Assembly: GCA_021464525.1 (NCBI GenBank)
Contig: JADRCO010001013.1
Span: 1 to 23,573 of the forward strand
Length of the DNA: 23,573 bases
From: Rhizophagus sp. LPA8_4_AMF
Lineage: Eukaryota > Glomeromycota > Glomeromycetes > Glomerales > Glomeraceae
Direction: 5' to 3'
In this document: piece after piece, positions 11,205 to 21,814 of the stretch
Layout of the letters: each line of letters begins with the position of its first letter
Position numbering within the stretch: position 1 is the stretch's first letter
Translations under genes and position numbers: made by a program
The notes under the pieces: model-generated
Told to the model about the DNA's origin: nothing
Seen by the model: only the letters and a program-made list of their open reading frames with translations
Database searches by the model: none

Positions 11205-13394
11205 AAGAAAGGATATTTTTTTTTTTTTTTTGTAAATTTGAGGTATTCCTCATAATCGAATTTTCTGAATTATTACTCGATTTTTTTTTGTAGATATGTT
11301 TAGAGGATTCTCATCAATTCAACTTAATATTTCGATTAAGATCAGAATTGTTGAGTATCCAATAAAAAAAAAATATTTTTTGTAGATATTATAGAATTAT
11401 CGAATTCATTTTCAAACATTAAGATTGTAATACGTTTTAACAAGAAAAGAATAATTTTTTTTTTTCGTTTAATATTTTCATCCACTTTTTTTTAAAAAAA
11501 AAAAAAAAAAAAAATTTTAAATTGTATGATAAGATTTAAAAAAAGCAAACCCCAAAAAAAATTACGCGTGTTGAGAAATATATGAAAAAAAAAAAAATAA
11601 AAATAAAAATAAAAAAGAGAATCTAGTAAAAAAAAACGGTTATGCATATATATATATCTATGTAACCTAAGATTTAGTTAAATATCAATTTTTAATAAAT
11701 CTCAGTAATTTTCTTTTAGTATTATCGAATTTTATTTTTATTTTTTTTTTATTTTTTTTTTTGACGTGATTTTTATCTCTTTATCACGTGTTTTTAACAA
11801 AAATGTCATTAACCATTTTTTAACTAACAAAAAATTTTGTTTCACAATAACTTTGTTCACGTTGAGAAATAAAAATAAAAAATTTTTGTTTCACAACATA
11901 AATCAATTCTTATTTTTTATGTCCCATTGTTTTAACAGAGATTGTTTATAATCGTAGTCCAAAAGAAAAATGTATATATATATATATATATATCGTACGT
12001 CGATCCAAAATATCTAGTTTTACAACAGGTAATTTTAGGCAAAGATCCACCAACGTAAATCTGTTATATTTCATATAACTGACGCAATTTTTTTTAAAAT
12101 AATCAGGTTAATCAGGTTTTTTTTCAACGTTCAAAACGGTTCTAAGGGGTTATCTTAGATGATCTTTTCCGTTGAAATGCCAATTGGAAAAAAACCAGGT
12201 ATTACCAGATCTCATTGTGGAGGGAAAAGATTCTTGTTAACCATAAATGTAAATACATTTTTTAAAACAAATCATTTTAAATAAGAACCATTGTATATTC
12301 TCATTGTACTTTAATGTGGCGGTAATTATTTATGTGATTGTGTCATACGCTCATTCTCTTTGTAAAAGTCCCTTTTTGGGTTTTAATGATTTTAAATTAT
12401 GAATTTGGGATTTTTAAATAAGACGGATAAACGGGAATATATAAATTTAAGTTACCAACAAGTCATTTTATATTATTCATTTAATTCATTTAAACAATTA
12501 AACTTGGTTTTTTTATTTTCTTTGGGCTAGTTTTCTTTTAGGAAATTCCGCATGTGAAAGAATTTTCTTTTTTTTTCACATGATAATTTATTTTTTTTTT
12601 TGGGCGGGAATTATAGTCAATTAGGTTAATTGGGTTATGATATCTGGCTTGAATTTACTAATTTTATATTAGTGCATAATAAAACATGTTATTCTGTAAG
12701 AAACAATAACGATTTGTATCAAAATATTAAATATTACGTAATTTTTTAACTAAATATATCTCATTGACCCCATTTATTCATTTTATTTTATCACGCGATT
12801 ATTTTATGTGATTTGTGTTTTGTATCGGGATATCGGGATATATCAGTAATACCGGGGAGAAAGAAATAAAGAAATTTTTATATAAAGAAAATATTTCAAT
12901 TTTAAAAAAATTTTTTTTTATTTTAATAATTATTATTACAATTAAATTGTTTTATTTTATTTTATTTATTTATTTTATTTTATTATTTTATTTTATTATT
13001 TTATTTTTTTATTTTACCGTATTTCATTATATTTATATTTCATTATATATTTCATTCATTATATATTTCATTCATTATATATTTCATTCATTCATTTTAT
13101 TTCATTCATTATATCATATTTCATTTCATTCATTTCATTTTATTTTTATTTTCATCTTTGTCTTTGTTTTTATTTTTATTTTTATTTTTATCTTTATCTT
13201 TGTTTTTGACTTTATTTTTATCTTCATTTTTATCTTCACTTTATCTTCATTTATTTTATTTTTATTTTATTTTTTCTTTTTGAACGAAATTTGATATTTT
13301 TTTTTTTTTTAACGAGTCATTTTGCTCGTTTGCATCATTTTACACGTTTTGAATTTTTAAATATTAAAAATTTTTTTTGATGATCAATAACAAA
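11205..13394. other. Gene-free region between GATA gene and tRNA-Ile
   Basis: The left part is the GATA gene's 3' UTR and flank, with T runs directly after the stop. The rest is AT-rich with A runs near 11490-11515 and 11580-11620 and a (TA)n tract near 11970-11990. From about 12950 to 13280 one strand is almost only T, A and C. A frame at 12815-13294 is a product of this simple sequence (F, I, H, Y, L). No real exon seen. Confidence 0.6.
12950..13280 (+). repeat. Pyrimidine-rich simple-sequence block (TTTTA, TTCATTCA, TTTATC)
   Basis: Successive tracts of TTTTA, then TTTCATTCATTATATA (several 16-17 nt copies near 13040-13100), then TTCATT, then TTTTTATC/TTTG units. The plus strand has almost no G over about 330 nt. 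This is slippage-type DNA, about 115 nt upstream of the tRNA-Ile gene. Confidence 0.75.
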
Positions 13395-13491
13395 GCCCTA
13401 TTAGCTCAGTTGGTTAGAGCGTCGTGCTAATAGGATCTGAATATCAGATTCAGTTACGCGAAGGTCATAAGTTCGAGCCTTATATGGGGCA
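13395..13491 (+). tRNA. tRNA-Ile(AAT) with a 23-nt intron
   Basis: The cloverleaf forms once 13433-13455 is removed. The acceptor GCCCTAT pairs with ATGGGGC, and A is the discriminator (13491). The D arm is AGCTCAGTTGGTTAGAGC. The anticodon stem TCGTG/CGCGA closes the loop C-T-A-A-T-A-A with anticodon AAT at 13429-13431. The T arm is ATAAG-TTCGAGC-CTTAT with a B box. The intron lies between positions 37 and 38, the normal place for eukaryotic nuclear tRNA introns. C32 can pair with G13453 near the intron's 3' end, the pairing the splicing endonuclease normally needs. The mature length is 74 nt. The anticodon A would become inosine, reading AUU, AUC and AUA. T runs after 13500 can act as the Pol III terminator. 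Confidence 0.93.
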
Positions 13492-13984
13492 ACAAATTAT
13501 TTTTAATTTTTTACGTAATTTTTTTCTTGATCACATGATACTTTTACTCTCACGTGTAAAAAAAAAAAGAGACACAAAAAATCAATTTTTTTTTTATCTA
13601 ATATATATTATATATATTTGGTAGAATTATTAAAAAAGACGCGTTTTTTTTTACATCTATCATAAGTTAATAATTATCTAATGCAGAATGCAATGAATGC
13701 AGTACAAAGCCCAATTTGCCCAATTTTACACAGTTTTATATATAATTTATATAATTTATACAACTTAAAAGTAACATACAATCAATTTACTAAATTAAAT
13801 AAAAAATTTGATCCAATTGATCTAAATAGTCAGTATATCTGTTTTATTATATATTGAAATCTGAAAAAATATTTGTTGATCTAGAGATGAAGAGATGATC
13901 GATCCAAAAATTCCAAATTATCATCAACAACATACATTATAGTTATAAGCCACAAAAAAAAAAATTTTGTTCTTTTTTTTTTAA
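13492..13984. other. Spacer between tRNA-Ile and COQ5
   Basis: Holds T runs that can end the tRNA transcript (13500-13515), a CACGTG word near 13551, an ACGCGT word near 13640 and the COQ5 upstream region. A pyrimidine tract ends just before the COQ5 ATG. No exon seen. Confidence 0.5.
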
Positions 13985-15280
<1,296 letters not shown>

Positions 15281-15457
15281 ATTAGACAGATATTCCGGCA
15301 ATTGATGCTAGGAATTTAAAATACAAAATACATTTTAAGACGCGATAAATCACGTGTCAAATTTAAAATTTTTTGTTACACAAGATTGATGGAATTAATA
15401 AAAGGGAAATATTTTTTTTTTTTTTTTTTTTTCAAATCTCGTATTCACGTTTATAAT

Positions 15458-16010
15458 ATGTCTTCACGTTTATTTATTAAATTATTGAACACTTCACCGA
15501 AATATACTTCTACTTATCCCATATTTTCATCCAGAATTAATTCTTTCAAACCTACTTTTCTTGTAAAAAGACCTTATTCTTCTGACACGTATTTATCTTC
15601 CTCAAATACTTCTAATGAAGAATCGACATTAAAAAAATATTCTCCTTATATTTATTCATATTTTATTTGGGTTGTATTCGGTTCAATGTTATTACATTTA
15701 AAATGGTCTAAAATGAATTATAATGAATATAAAGAAGAAATGCAATTGAAGATTTCAAAGCTTGAAGAAACGATTGCCATTTTAGAAAATGGTGAAAAAA
15801 TAAATAATAATTTATTACGTACGAAACATACAGATGATGGTAAATTTTTTTAATTTTATTATTATTATTTTTTCTTTTTTTTACGCGATTGAAAGTTTAA
15901 TTAATTGAAATATTAAATATATACCTATAGAATTACACAATAAAACAATACAAAAAGACACCTTAACAGAAGGATTTCAGACAACTAAATCTTCAATTAA
16001 ATGGATATAA
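15458..16010 (+). CDS. Unrecognised small mitochondrial-type membrane protein, two exons
   Basis: I do not recognise the family. Exons 15458-15839 and 15931-16010 join in phase to 153 aa. Reading through the donor instead would stop after two more residues, so the spliced form is preferred. Residues 1-40 are basic, Ser/Thr/aromatic-rich and nearly free of acids, ending in VKRPYSS, which resembles a mitochondrial presequence with its cleavage region. One hydrophobic segment lies at about 64-81 (IYSYFIWVVFGSMLLHL). An acidic/basic heptad-like stretch at about 86-112 (YKEEMQLKISKLEETIAIL) may form a short coiled coil. The layout (presequence, one membrane span, coiled coil) is seen in fungal inner-membrane assembly factors, but I infer no specific function. 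An earlier in-frame ATG at 15386 is less likely since it adds a poly-F run from a T tract. Its stop is 10 nt from the RPC40 stop. Confidence 0.75.
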
Positions 16011-16020
16011 AAATTGATCA

Positions 16021-17761
16021 TCATGTATCTAATTCCATTGCATTTTCATTGCTTTGACTTGTTTCAGTTTCTTCCTTCTCTTTTAATTTTATATCTAATG
16101 CTTTTAAAAGCATCGTACATTTAGATGATAAAATTTGTAAGGAATCAAAAACAATTTTTTCCGAATCTAGAATGCCCGTAGATTCAACTCTGACTATAAA
16201 TGTTAATAATTTTTAATAATAGAAAAATTAATGTAAAAATGTAAAAAATCAAATAAATAGGAAAAATCTTTACAAATGAAATGATCCCGTATCCGTGTTA
16301 GTTGCACTTTGCCTTCAAATTCCTTGTGCCGTAATACTTCGCGACTGACCGTGTCAAGTCGTGGATTTACAACTTTTGCAACTTTTTTTAATTCCTCATC
16401 AACTGATAAAAAAACAAAAGTTTTATTTAATCTTAAAATGTAAAATGTTAATGTATGGAATATTTACCCATTTTATTCTCAACCTCAACGACACCCGGCG
16501 CAAAACAGGAAGAAAATTTATCGGCCAGGTCTCCAATAATTTCCTCCTTTAATATTATTTCTGGCATTAACCGGTACGATGCGGTCGCTGAATGAATGAT
16601 GGAAAAATGATTATCATTTAATCCATAAATATACTTAGAATCTGAATAAGTAATAGGTAAATATTTACCAGCTGGAGACCATTTTGCATGTTCTTTACCA
16701 CATCCCTTTTCACAATGTGCTTCCAATTCTATCTTTTGACCCGGTCTCATTTGTGCTATAAGAATATCATCATGAACAGGTCTAATGTGAAAATCTTTGA
16801 ACCTTTCAGCCTGATCACCCTTAGGTTCCCATATAAGAGCTGCGGAATAAACTATAAAAAAAACCGCGTCAATAATATGATATATATATATATTATCAAG
16901 TAATAAACAATAAATACCATTGTGATTTATATACTCTGCCTCATTTGCTGAAGCCTTAGGATTACGTTTACATTCTTGTTTCAGTTTGAAAACAATTGTA
17001 TTTTGATCTGTGGGATGCTCGGTTGCTGTAAATTGAAAATTTACGAATCGTGAATAAGTTATAATTAAAAATAAGAGATGTGTAATAAATTACATTGTTT
17101 AAAGTCAAATTCGTCAGGATCAGCTTTGATTGGAATTAAACCCAACCGATGTGCCAAGACTTCATCCTGTACTATTGATGTATTATCATAAATAAACACT
17201 TTTTCGATTGCCATAGTAGGGACCTAAATTTTAAAGCAGGTTTTGTTAATATAGTATCAATTTCTAAAATTGATAAAACAAAACATACCTCCGCGATCAT
17301 AATTCTTCTCAACGCGTTCGCTATTGACGCATCAATTCCAATTATATCAAATTCCATATCATATTGAGATTTTTTTTCAATAGCAATTATTATTTTCTAA
17401 TAATGAATTTGAAGTAAATAAAAATAAAATTATAAATGAATAGTTCCGAATTAATTCAAATTTGACAGACTTCGGTTATCAAAAAAAAAAAAAATTACTG
17501 AAGCATTTAGTATACATTTCTTAATCTTTCTACTAAATCATGATTGGGATGTCGGTTGCTAGTATGAAAAGGAAAGTCACTAGAAGATATCTTGTATGAA
17601 TGAAGAAAAAATTAGTTTATTTAAAAAAAAAAATAATTTTTATTGTTCAAATTAATCAAATCTATATTTACACTAGAAACTTGGTCACGTTCTACCACAA
17701 CCCTTGTTTGGAGTACCTCCAAATGATCTCGAGCCTTGGATGCTTGTTTTGATTTTTTCAT
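16021..17761 (-). CDS. RPC40: RNA polymerases I and III shared subunit AC40 (RPAC1), nine exons
   Basis: Alpha-like subunit that pairs with AC19 as the assembly platform of nuclear RNA polymerases I and III. Minus-strand exons 17761-17672, 17590-17516, 17396-17289, 17223-17094, 17025-16918, 16851-16669, 16587-16468, 16402-16274, 16193-16021 join in frame to 371 aa. The family signature spans about residues 82-123: [11 protein letters not shown] ... [28 protein letters not shown]. Further matches are [54 protein letters not shown], and [32 protein letters not shown] near the C-terminus. The acidic Q/E/S-rich tail is extra. The N-terminus is least certain: exon 1 (30 codons) is joined with an AAG acceptor because this keeps frame and leads into the typical SDFPFH. 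The gene is divergent from the epimerase gene and convergent with the 153-aa gene. Confidence 0.95.
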
Positions 17762-18230
17762 TTTTGAAACTCCCCAAAAAGTTTTCTTTTTCGCGTTATC
17801 AGAACAAGGAAAAAAAAAAACTATAATATCACCCAGCAATGATTAGTTGTGACATGTGATAATGATACTAAATTTAGACCGAGTAAAATCAAACGTGGAT
17901 ACTGCATTGCATTACGTTTTGCTTACACAACATCTATAAATTTATTCTCATGGATAACCCGAAGACCCGTAGACTCAAAAAAAGTTTTCTCCCGATTTAA
18001 TTTAATCAAATAACATTTTTTAAAAAATTTAATGTTCCAAGTAAATACAAGAACGATTATATAAATTCTTGATTGAAATTTTTTTTATATCTATTCAAAT
18101 ATTTTCTTTTTTTTTAAAAAAAAAAAGGTATGTTATATTTTACGCGTAATAAAGATTATTTCGTTTTATTCAATAAAAATTATTAATCAAGTTACGATTT
18201 TTTTATCAAACCAAAGCTTATTTAAAAACA
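17762..18230. promoter_or_regulatory. Divergent promoter region of RPC40 and the epimerase gene
   Basis: These 469 nt separate two start codons on opposite strands, so both promoters must lie here unless they reach into the genes. Visible elements are a TCGCGTT word at about 17791-17797, some 30 nt upstream of the RPC40 ATG, and the palindrome TTACGCGTAA at 18140-18149, about 80 nt upstream of the epimerase ATG. The remainder is AT-rich with T runs. No exon is seen. Confidence 0.6.
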
Positions 18231-19226
18231 ATGAAGGTCCTCATTTGTGGTGGAGCTGGTTATATTGGTTCTCATATTGTTCGTGAATTTACCTCTTTAT
18301 CTGGTTATGAGATTGTTATTGTTGATAACCTTTCTAAAGGTCATGTAGAATCCATCCCTAAAGGCGTAACCTTTGAAGAAGCTGATATTTGTGATAAAAA
18401 GTCAATTGAAGCTGTCTTCGAAAAACATAAACCTGGAGCTGTGATGCACTTCTGTGCTTCCATTGAAGTTGGAGAAAGTGTTATCGATCCTTTAAAATAT
18501 TACGAAAATAATGTCACTGGAACTATTAATTTATTGCAAACTATGCAAAAATATAAAGTAAAATATTTTATCTTTTCTTCTACCGCTGCTATCTTTGGTA
18601 ATCCTGAAACGACTCCTATAGCAGATGATGCTAAAACTGTTCCGATTAATCCTTACGGTGATAGTAAACTTACCGTAGAAAAAATCCTTGGCTGGTGTGA
18701 GAATGCTTTTGATATTAAATATGTTTGTCTTCGATATTTTAACGCTTGTGGAGCTCATGAAAGTGGTGAAATCGGTGAAGATCATGACCCAGAAACTCAT
18801 TTGATTCCTCTCATACTTCAAGTGGCTCTTGGGCGTAGACCTCAAATTAAGATTTATGGGAACGATTATGATACTAAAGATGGAACTTGTATTAGAGATT
18901 ATATACATGTTACAGATTTAGCTCATGCTCATATTAAAGCTCTTGAATACCTTGTGAAAGAAAATAAATCTCAAAAATTTAATTTAGGTTCAGGTGAAGG
19001 ATATTCTGTTAAAGAAGTAATTGAAGCTGCTAGAAAAGTTACAGGACATCCAATTCCTGCCGTAGTTGAAGGTCGTAGACCTGGTGATCCGGCCGTATTA
19101 ATTGCCGGCTCGAAGCGAGCTGAAGAAATACTTGGATGGACAAGAAAATATAAGAATGTTGAAGATATTGTTGCCACCGCATGGAAATATCATCAAGCGT
19201 ATCCTCATGGATATGCTCCAAAGTAA
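18231..19226 (+). CDS. galE: UDP-glucose 4-epimerase, intronless short form
   Basis: Interconverts UDP-galactose and UDP-glucose with bound NAD, in the cytosol (Leloir pathway, supply of galactosyl donors for wall glycans). A single 331-codon frame carries the whole extended-SDR fold. The NAD motif GGAGYIGSH spans 7-15, followed by VDNLSKGH (31-38) for the adenosine ribose. The active site has S117/T118 in FSSTAAIFG and Y142-x3-K146 in NPYGDSKL. RYFNACGAH, the sugar-site block YGNDYDTKDGTCIRDYIHVTDLA, FNLGSGEGYSVKEVI and EGRRPGDPA follow. It lacks the roughly 20-residue insert after VDN found in animal and typical fungal forms and lacks the mutarotase half of yeast Gal10. The closest resemblance I know is to bacterial (Bacillus-type) GalE of about 330 aa. 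No intron, although nearly every other multi-exon-size gene here has several. Bacterial origin is inference. Confidence 0.97.
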   Translation: MKVLICGGAGYIGSHIVREFTSLSGYEIVIVDNLSKGHVESIPKGVTFEEADICDKKSIEAVFEKHKPGAVMHFCASIEVGESVIDPLKYYENNVTGTINLLQTMQKYKVKYFIFSSTAAIFGNPETTPIADDAKTVPINPYGDSKLTVEKILGWCENAFDIKYVCLRYFNACGAHESGEIGEDHDPETHLIPLILQVALGRRPQIKIYGNDYDTKDGTCIRDYIHVTDLAHAHIKALEYLVKENKSQKFNLGSGEGYSVKEVIEAARKVTGHPIPAVVEGRRPGDPAVLIAGSKRAEEILGWTRKYKNVEDIVATAWKYHQAYPHGYAPK

Positions 19227-19718
19227 TTTTAATTGGTCATGGATAGATTTAGTTTATTTTAATTTTTCATGTCAAAATTTTAATTATTAATATAAAAACT
19301 CGATTAGTTTAATAAAATTAAGTATTCTCTTTGCCTAAGAGTTTTCCGTTTTCAAGTAACCGGTATGATATCCAACTAATCAAAGCTTGTAAAATTTACA
19401 TATTTAAATAAATTTTTTTGTTTTTGCACTGAAACGGAATGAATGTTATTGACAACGAAATTACGTTAAAATTTTAGATAAACTCTTTCTCTCTCTTTTT
19501 TTTTCTTTTGATCCGATATACACTTTTATAAAGGTAAAATGATTTATTGAAGTTTTATATCAAGTAAAGTTTTTAAAAGTCACTAAAATAGTTTTACATA
19601 TAATTCTTTAGTAATTTTACAATCGCGTTTAGGTAAAACGTGATTGACTTGTCAGTTTAGCAAGATAGGGTCAGAAATCAGTTCGTTAATTTACACAAAA
19701 CCTAGTGCGATTTCCAAG
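19227..19718. other. Spacer between galE and THOC5
   Basis: Contains the galE 3' flank and the THOC5 upstream region. A pair of CG-containing words, TCGCGTTT and ACGTGATT, sits at 19623-19645, about 75-95 nt before the THOC5 ATG. A T/C-rich tract is near 19487-19510. No exon is seen. Confidence 0.5.
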
Positions 19719-20673
19719 ATGGTACAACAAGATGAACAGGTCAATAATATTGAACCAAAAATTCAAAATGTAACTCCAACATTATCACACCTTGTCGACC
19801 TTACTTCCAAATGTGCTTTAATTAAACAATTAACAACCGAAATATTGCAAAAAGCGGAAAAAGATTTAAATGTAAGAATTATTTGATTTATTTTAAATAA
19901 TTAATTTTTTATTTTATTTATTTTATTAAATATTATAATATTATATGAAAAAAAAAAGTTTTTAACAGATCCATCAGTAGAAGGAATGAAATCGCAACTT
20001 GCTAATTCATTTATACAACTTAGATTACTTAATCGTAAATCTAACTTGGAAAAGAATGCGGGAAAGTTAGCAACACAGGAAGCGAAATTAGCTATGGATC
20101 GAATTCATTTACAATTGCAAGATCTAAATTATATGAAAAATTATCTTCAAAGAGAAATTCGCAAGTGTCGTTCATTTAGATCAATTTATCAAAAAGTTCC
20201 TCTCTTATCGGAAGAGGAATTTTTAGCAAATGCACCTGAAGAGTTAAAAACACAATTACCCGAAGGAACTACGGAAAGACAACAACAACATCATAGGATG
20301 CTTCAACGATTGAATTATGAAAAAGAAGAACGATTAAGGTAGGAAAAGAAATTATAATAAATAAATAAACGGAAAATAATTAAAATATACATTAATTAAT
20401 ATAATTTAGATTACAAGAAGTTGTACATAATAAATTAAAAAGGAAGATGGAATTAGAAGATCGTATACAGGCCAAGAAAACGAAGATTGAACAAATTAAC
20501 AAAGAATTTGAGACTTTTTTAAAGGTAAAGAAAAAGAATTAGTTACTAGTATGTAAGAAAATAATTTTTTTTTTTGACTTTTTTTAATACTCTATACTCA
20601 GGAAGCAACTCCTCTCAAGAAATTGTTAGTCACAGAAGAAGAGACCGAGACAAAAATGGAGACCGAACAATAA
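19719..20673 (+). CDS. THOC5: THO complex subunit 5 (THOC5/FMIP family), short form, four exons
   Basis: THO couples transcription to mRNA packaging and nuclear export. Exons 19719-19871, 19959-20338, 20410-20524, 20602-20673 give 239 aa. The family hallmark is visible at about 95-180: a coiled coil LQLQDLNYMKNYLQREIRKC, then FRSIYQKVPLLSEEEFLANAPEELKT, then RMLQRLNYEKEERLRLQEVV. Most of the product is predicted charged helix. Animal THOC5 is much longer, so only the N-terminal coiled-coil domain is present here. Exon 2 start: the pyrimidine-preceded AG at 19967-19968 would break frame; the AG at 19957-19958, after an A run, keeps frame and adds FLT before DPSVEGMKS. I chose the latter, with doubt. 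The ATG at 19719 gives a normal N-terminus; an upstream in-frame extension to 19644 has no ATG. Confidence 0.87.
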
Positions 20674-21087
20674 TCACAAAATATTTAATTATTGCAAAAT
20701 TGTGGTGTATATACTGAATTCTTTTTATTTTATTTATAAAAAAAAATAGATGACAATTTATTAGAAAATGTTGGAAGAATAAAGATGTTGTAATGTATTT
20801 TTTATTAAATTAAGGATTTCAGAAAATTATTATTCTGCGATTTTATATAATTAAATAGTATTTAATTGTAAAAAAAAATTTTTTATCTAATATCATGAAC
20901 TCAGATCAGCCGATAAAATATCACGTCAGATTACAGATTACATAAATCATAAAATTGTGGCATGACTAGTAAAAAACGTAGATCTAGAAAAATTTCTGTC
21001 GATAGACAAAATCATTTTTTATCTATTTCACACACACACACATCAGTAAATTTTAAATTTATCGTCTAAAAAAAAAAGAAATTAAAC
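20674..21087. other. Spacer between THOC5 and the 99-aa gene
   Basis: AT-rich. Holds the THOC5 3' flank, a TCACGTCA word near 20920, a short (CA)n tract at about 21029-21042 and an A run directly before the next ATG. No exon is seen. Confidence 0.5.
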
Positions 21088-21387
21088 ATGCCAAATTTTG
21101 CTATCACAAATCCAACACCGTCAAGAGGTCTTTATAATTCATATAATCGTTTGAATGTAATGAAAGTAAAGGCTCATAGATTTTTATTTCCATTAGGGAT
21201 TTTAATGACTAGCTGTGCTGCACTAATAAGTTTCGGAATTGCCGCACATTATAATAGTCAACGAATAAAAGAGGGCAATGAAATGCCGCCGCACATAATT
21301 CCTCAGGTTCTTCATCGTGTCAATTGGAGGAATTTAAATCCTTCATCAACAACAAATAAAAAGCCTCATATAGTGATGGTTGTATAG
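21088..21387 (+). CDS. Unrecognised 99-aa single-pass membrane protein
   Basis: I do not recognise this protein. The frame is intact, starts at an ATG after an A-rich leader and has normal-looking, non-repetitive composition, unlike the chance frames in this window. Residues 1-31 are polar, basic and nearly free of acids (N, S, R and K rich). A hydrophobic segment follows at about 32-54 (FLFPLGILMTSCAALISFGIAAHY). The tail is polar with NEMPPHIIPQVLHRVNWRN and ends hydrophobic (HIVMVV). The basic N-terminus before a single span suggests a mitochondrial or secretory-pathway membrane protein, with the tail on the far side. It could also be a longer gene's exon, though no clear splice donor cuts the frame. 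The 3' neighbour is convergent. Confidence 0.6.
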   Translation: MPNFAITNPTPSRGLYNSYNRLNVMKVKAHRFLFPLGILMTSCAALISFGIAAHYNSQRIKEGNEMPPHIIPQVLHRVNWRNLNPSSTTNKKPHIVMVV

Positions 21388-21814
21388 GGCTTCGTAAAAG
21401 TTTTATCTTTCGTTCAAGAGTATTAGTATTAGTTACATTTTAGTTTCTATTTTTGTATTTTTGTATTTTTATTTATTTATAAATAAATAACCGCGAGACA
21501 TTTATTTAAATCCTCATATCATAACTAAATTCAGTTATAATTTTTTTAGTCATGATAACATGAATTCAATTTTTATGGAAATGATAAGGAATCAGTCCGG
21601 GTGCATAGATAGAGTTTGTAATTGAATTTTCTACTTACTCGTAAACAATGATATCTTTTATTTTTCTTATTTTACAAATAAATATAATAAATAAAGTAAT
21701 TTTATTAACAGTTAATATCAGATATAAAATATACATGTCACATGACTTATAATTAATGATGTACCAATGATGTAAAATAATATTCTAAAAGTTTTAGCGT
21801 AAGGATGAATGAAT
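21388..21814. other. Shared 3' flank of two convergent genes
   Basis: Lies between the stop codons of the 99-aa gene (+) and the B12D-like gene (-), so it should hold both 3' ends. AT-rich, with repeated TTTGTATTTTTGTATTTT-like words near 21445-21470. No exon is seen. Confidence 0.5.

Noticed and set aside
12815..13294. 159-aa open frame rich in F, I, L, Y and H
   Set aside because: It is the translation of TTTTA, TTCATT and TTTATC simple repeats; no domain pattern and no sensible gene structure.
18531..18908. 125-aa open frame antisense to galE
   Set aside because: It lies fully inside the conserved epimerase coding sequence; its product is Ser/Ile/Phe-rich with no family resemblance and is explained as a shadow of codon use on the other strand.
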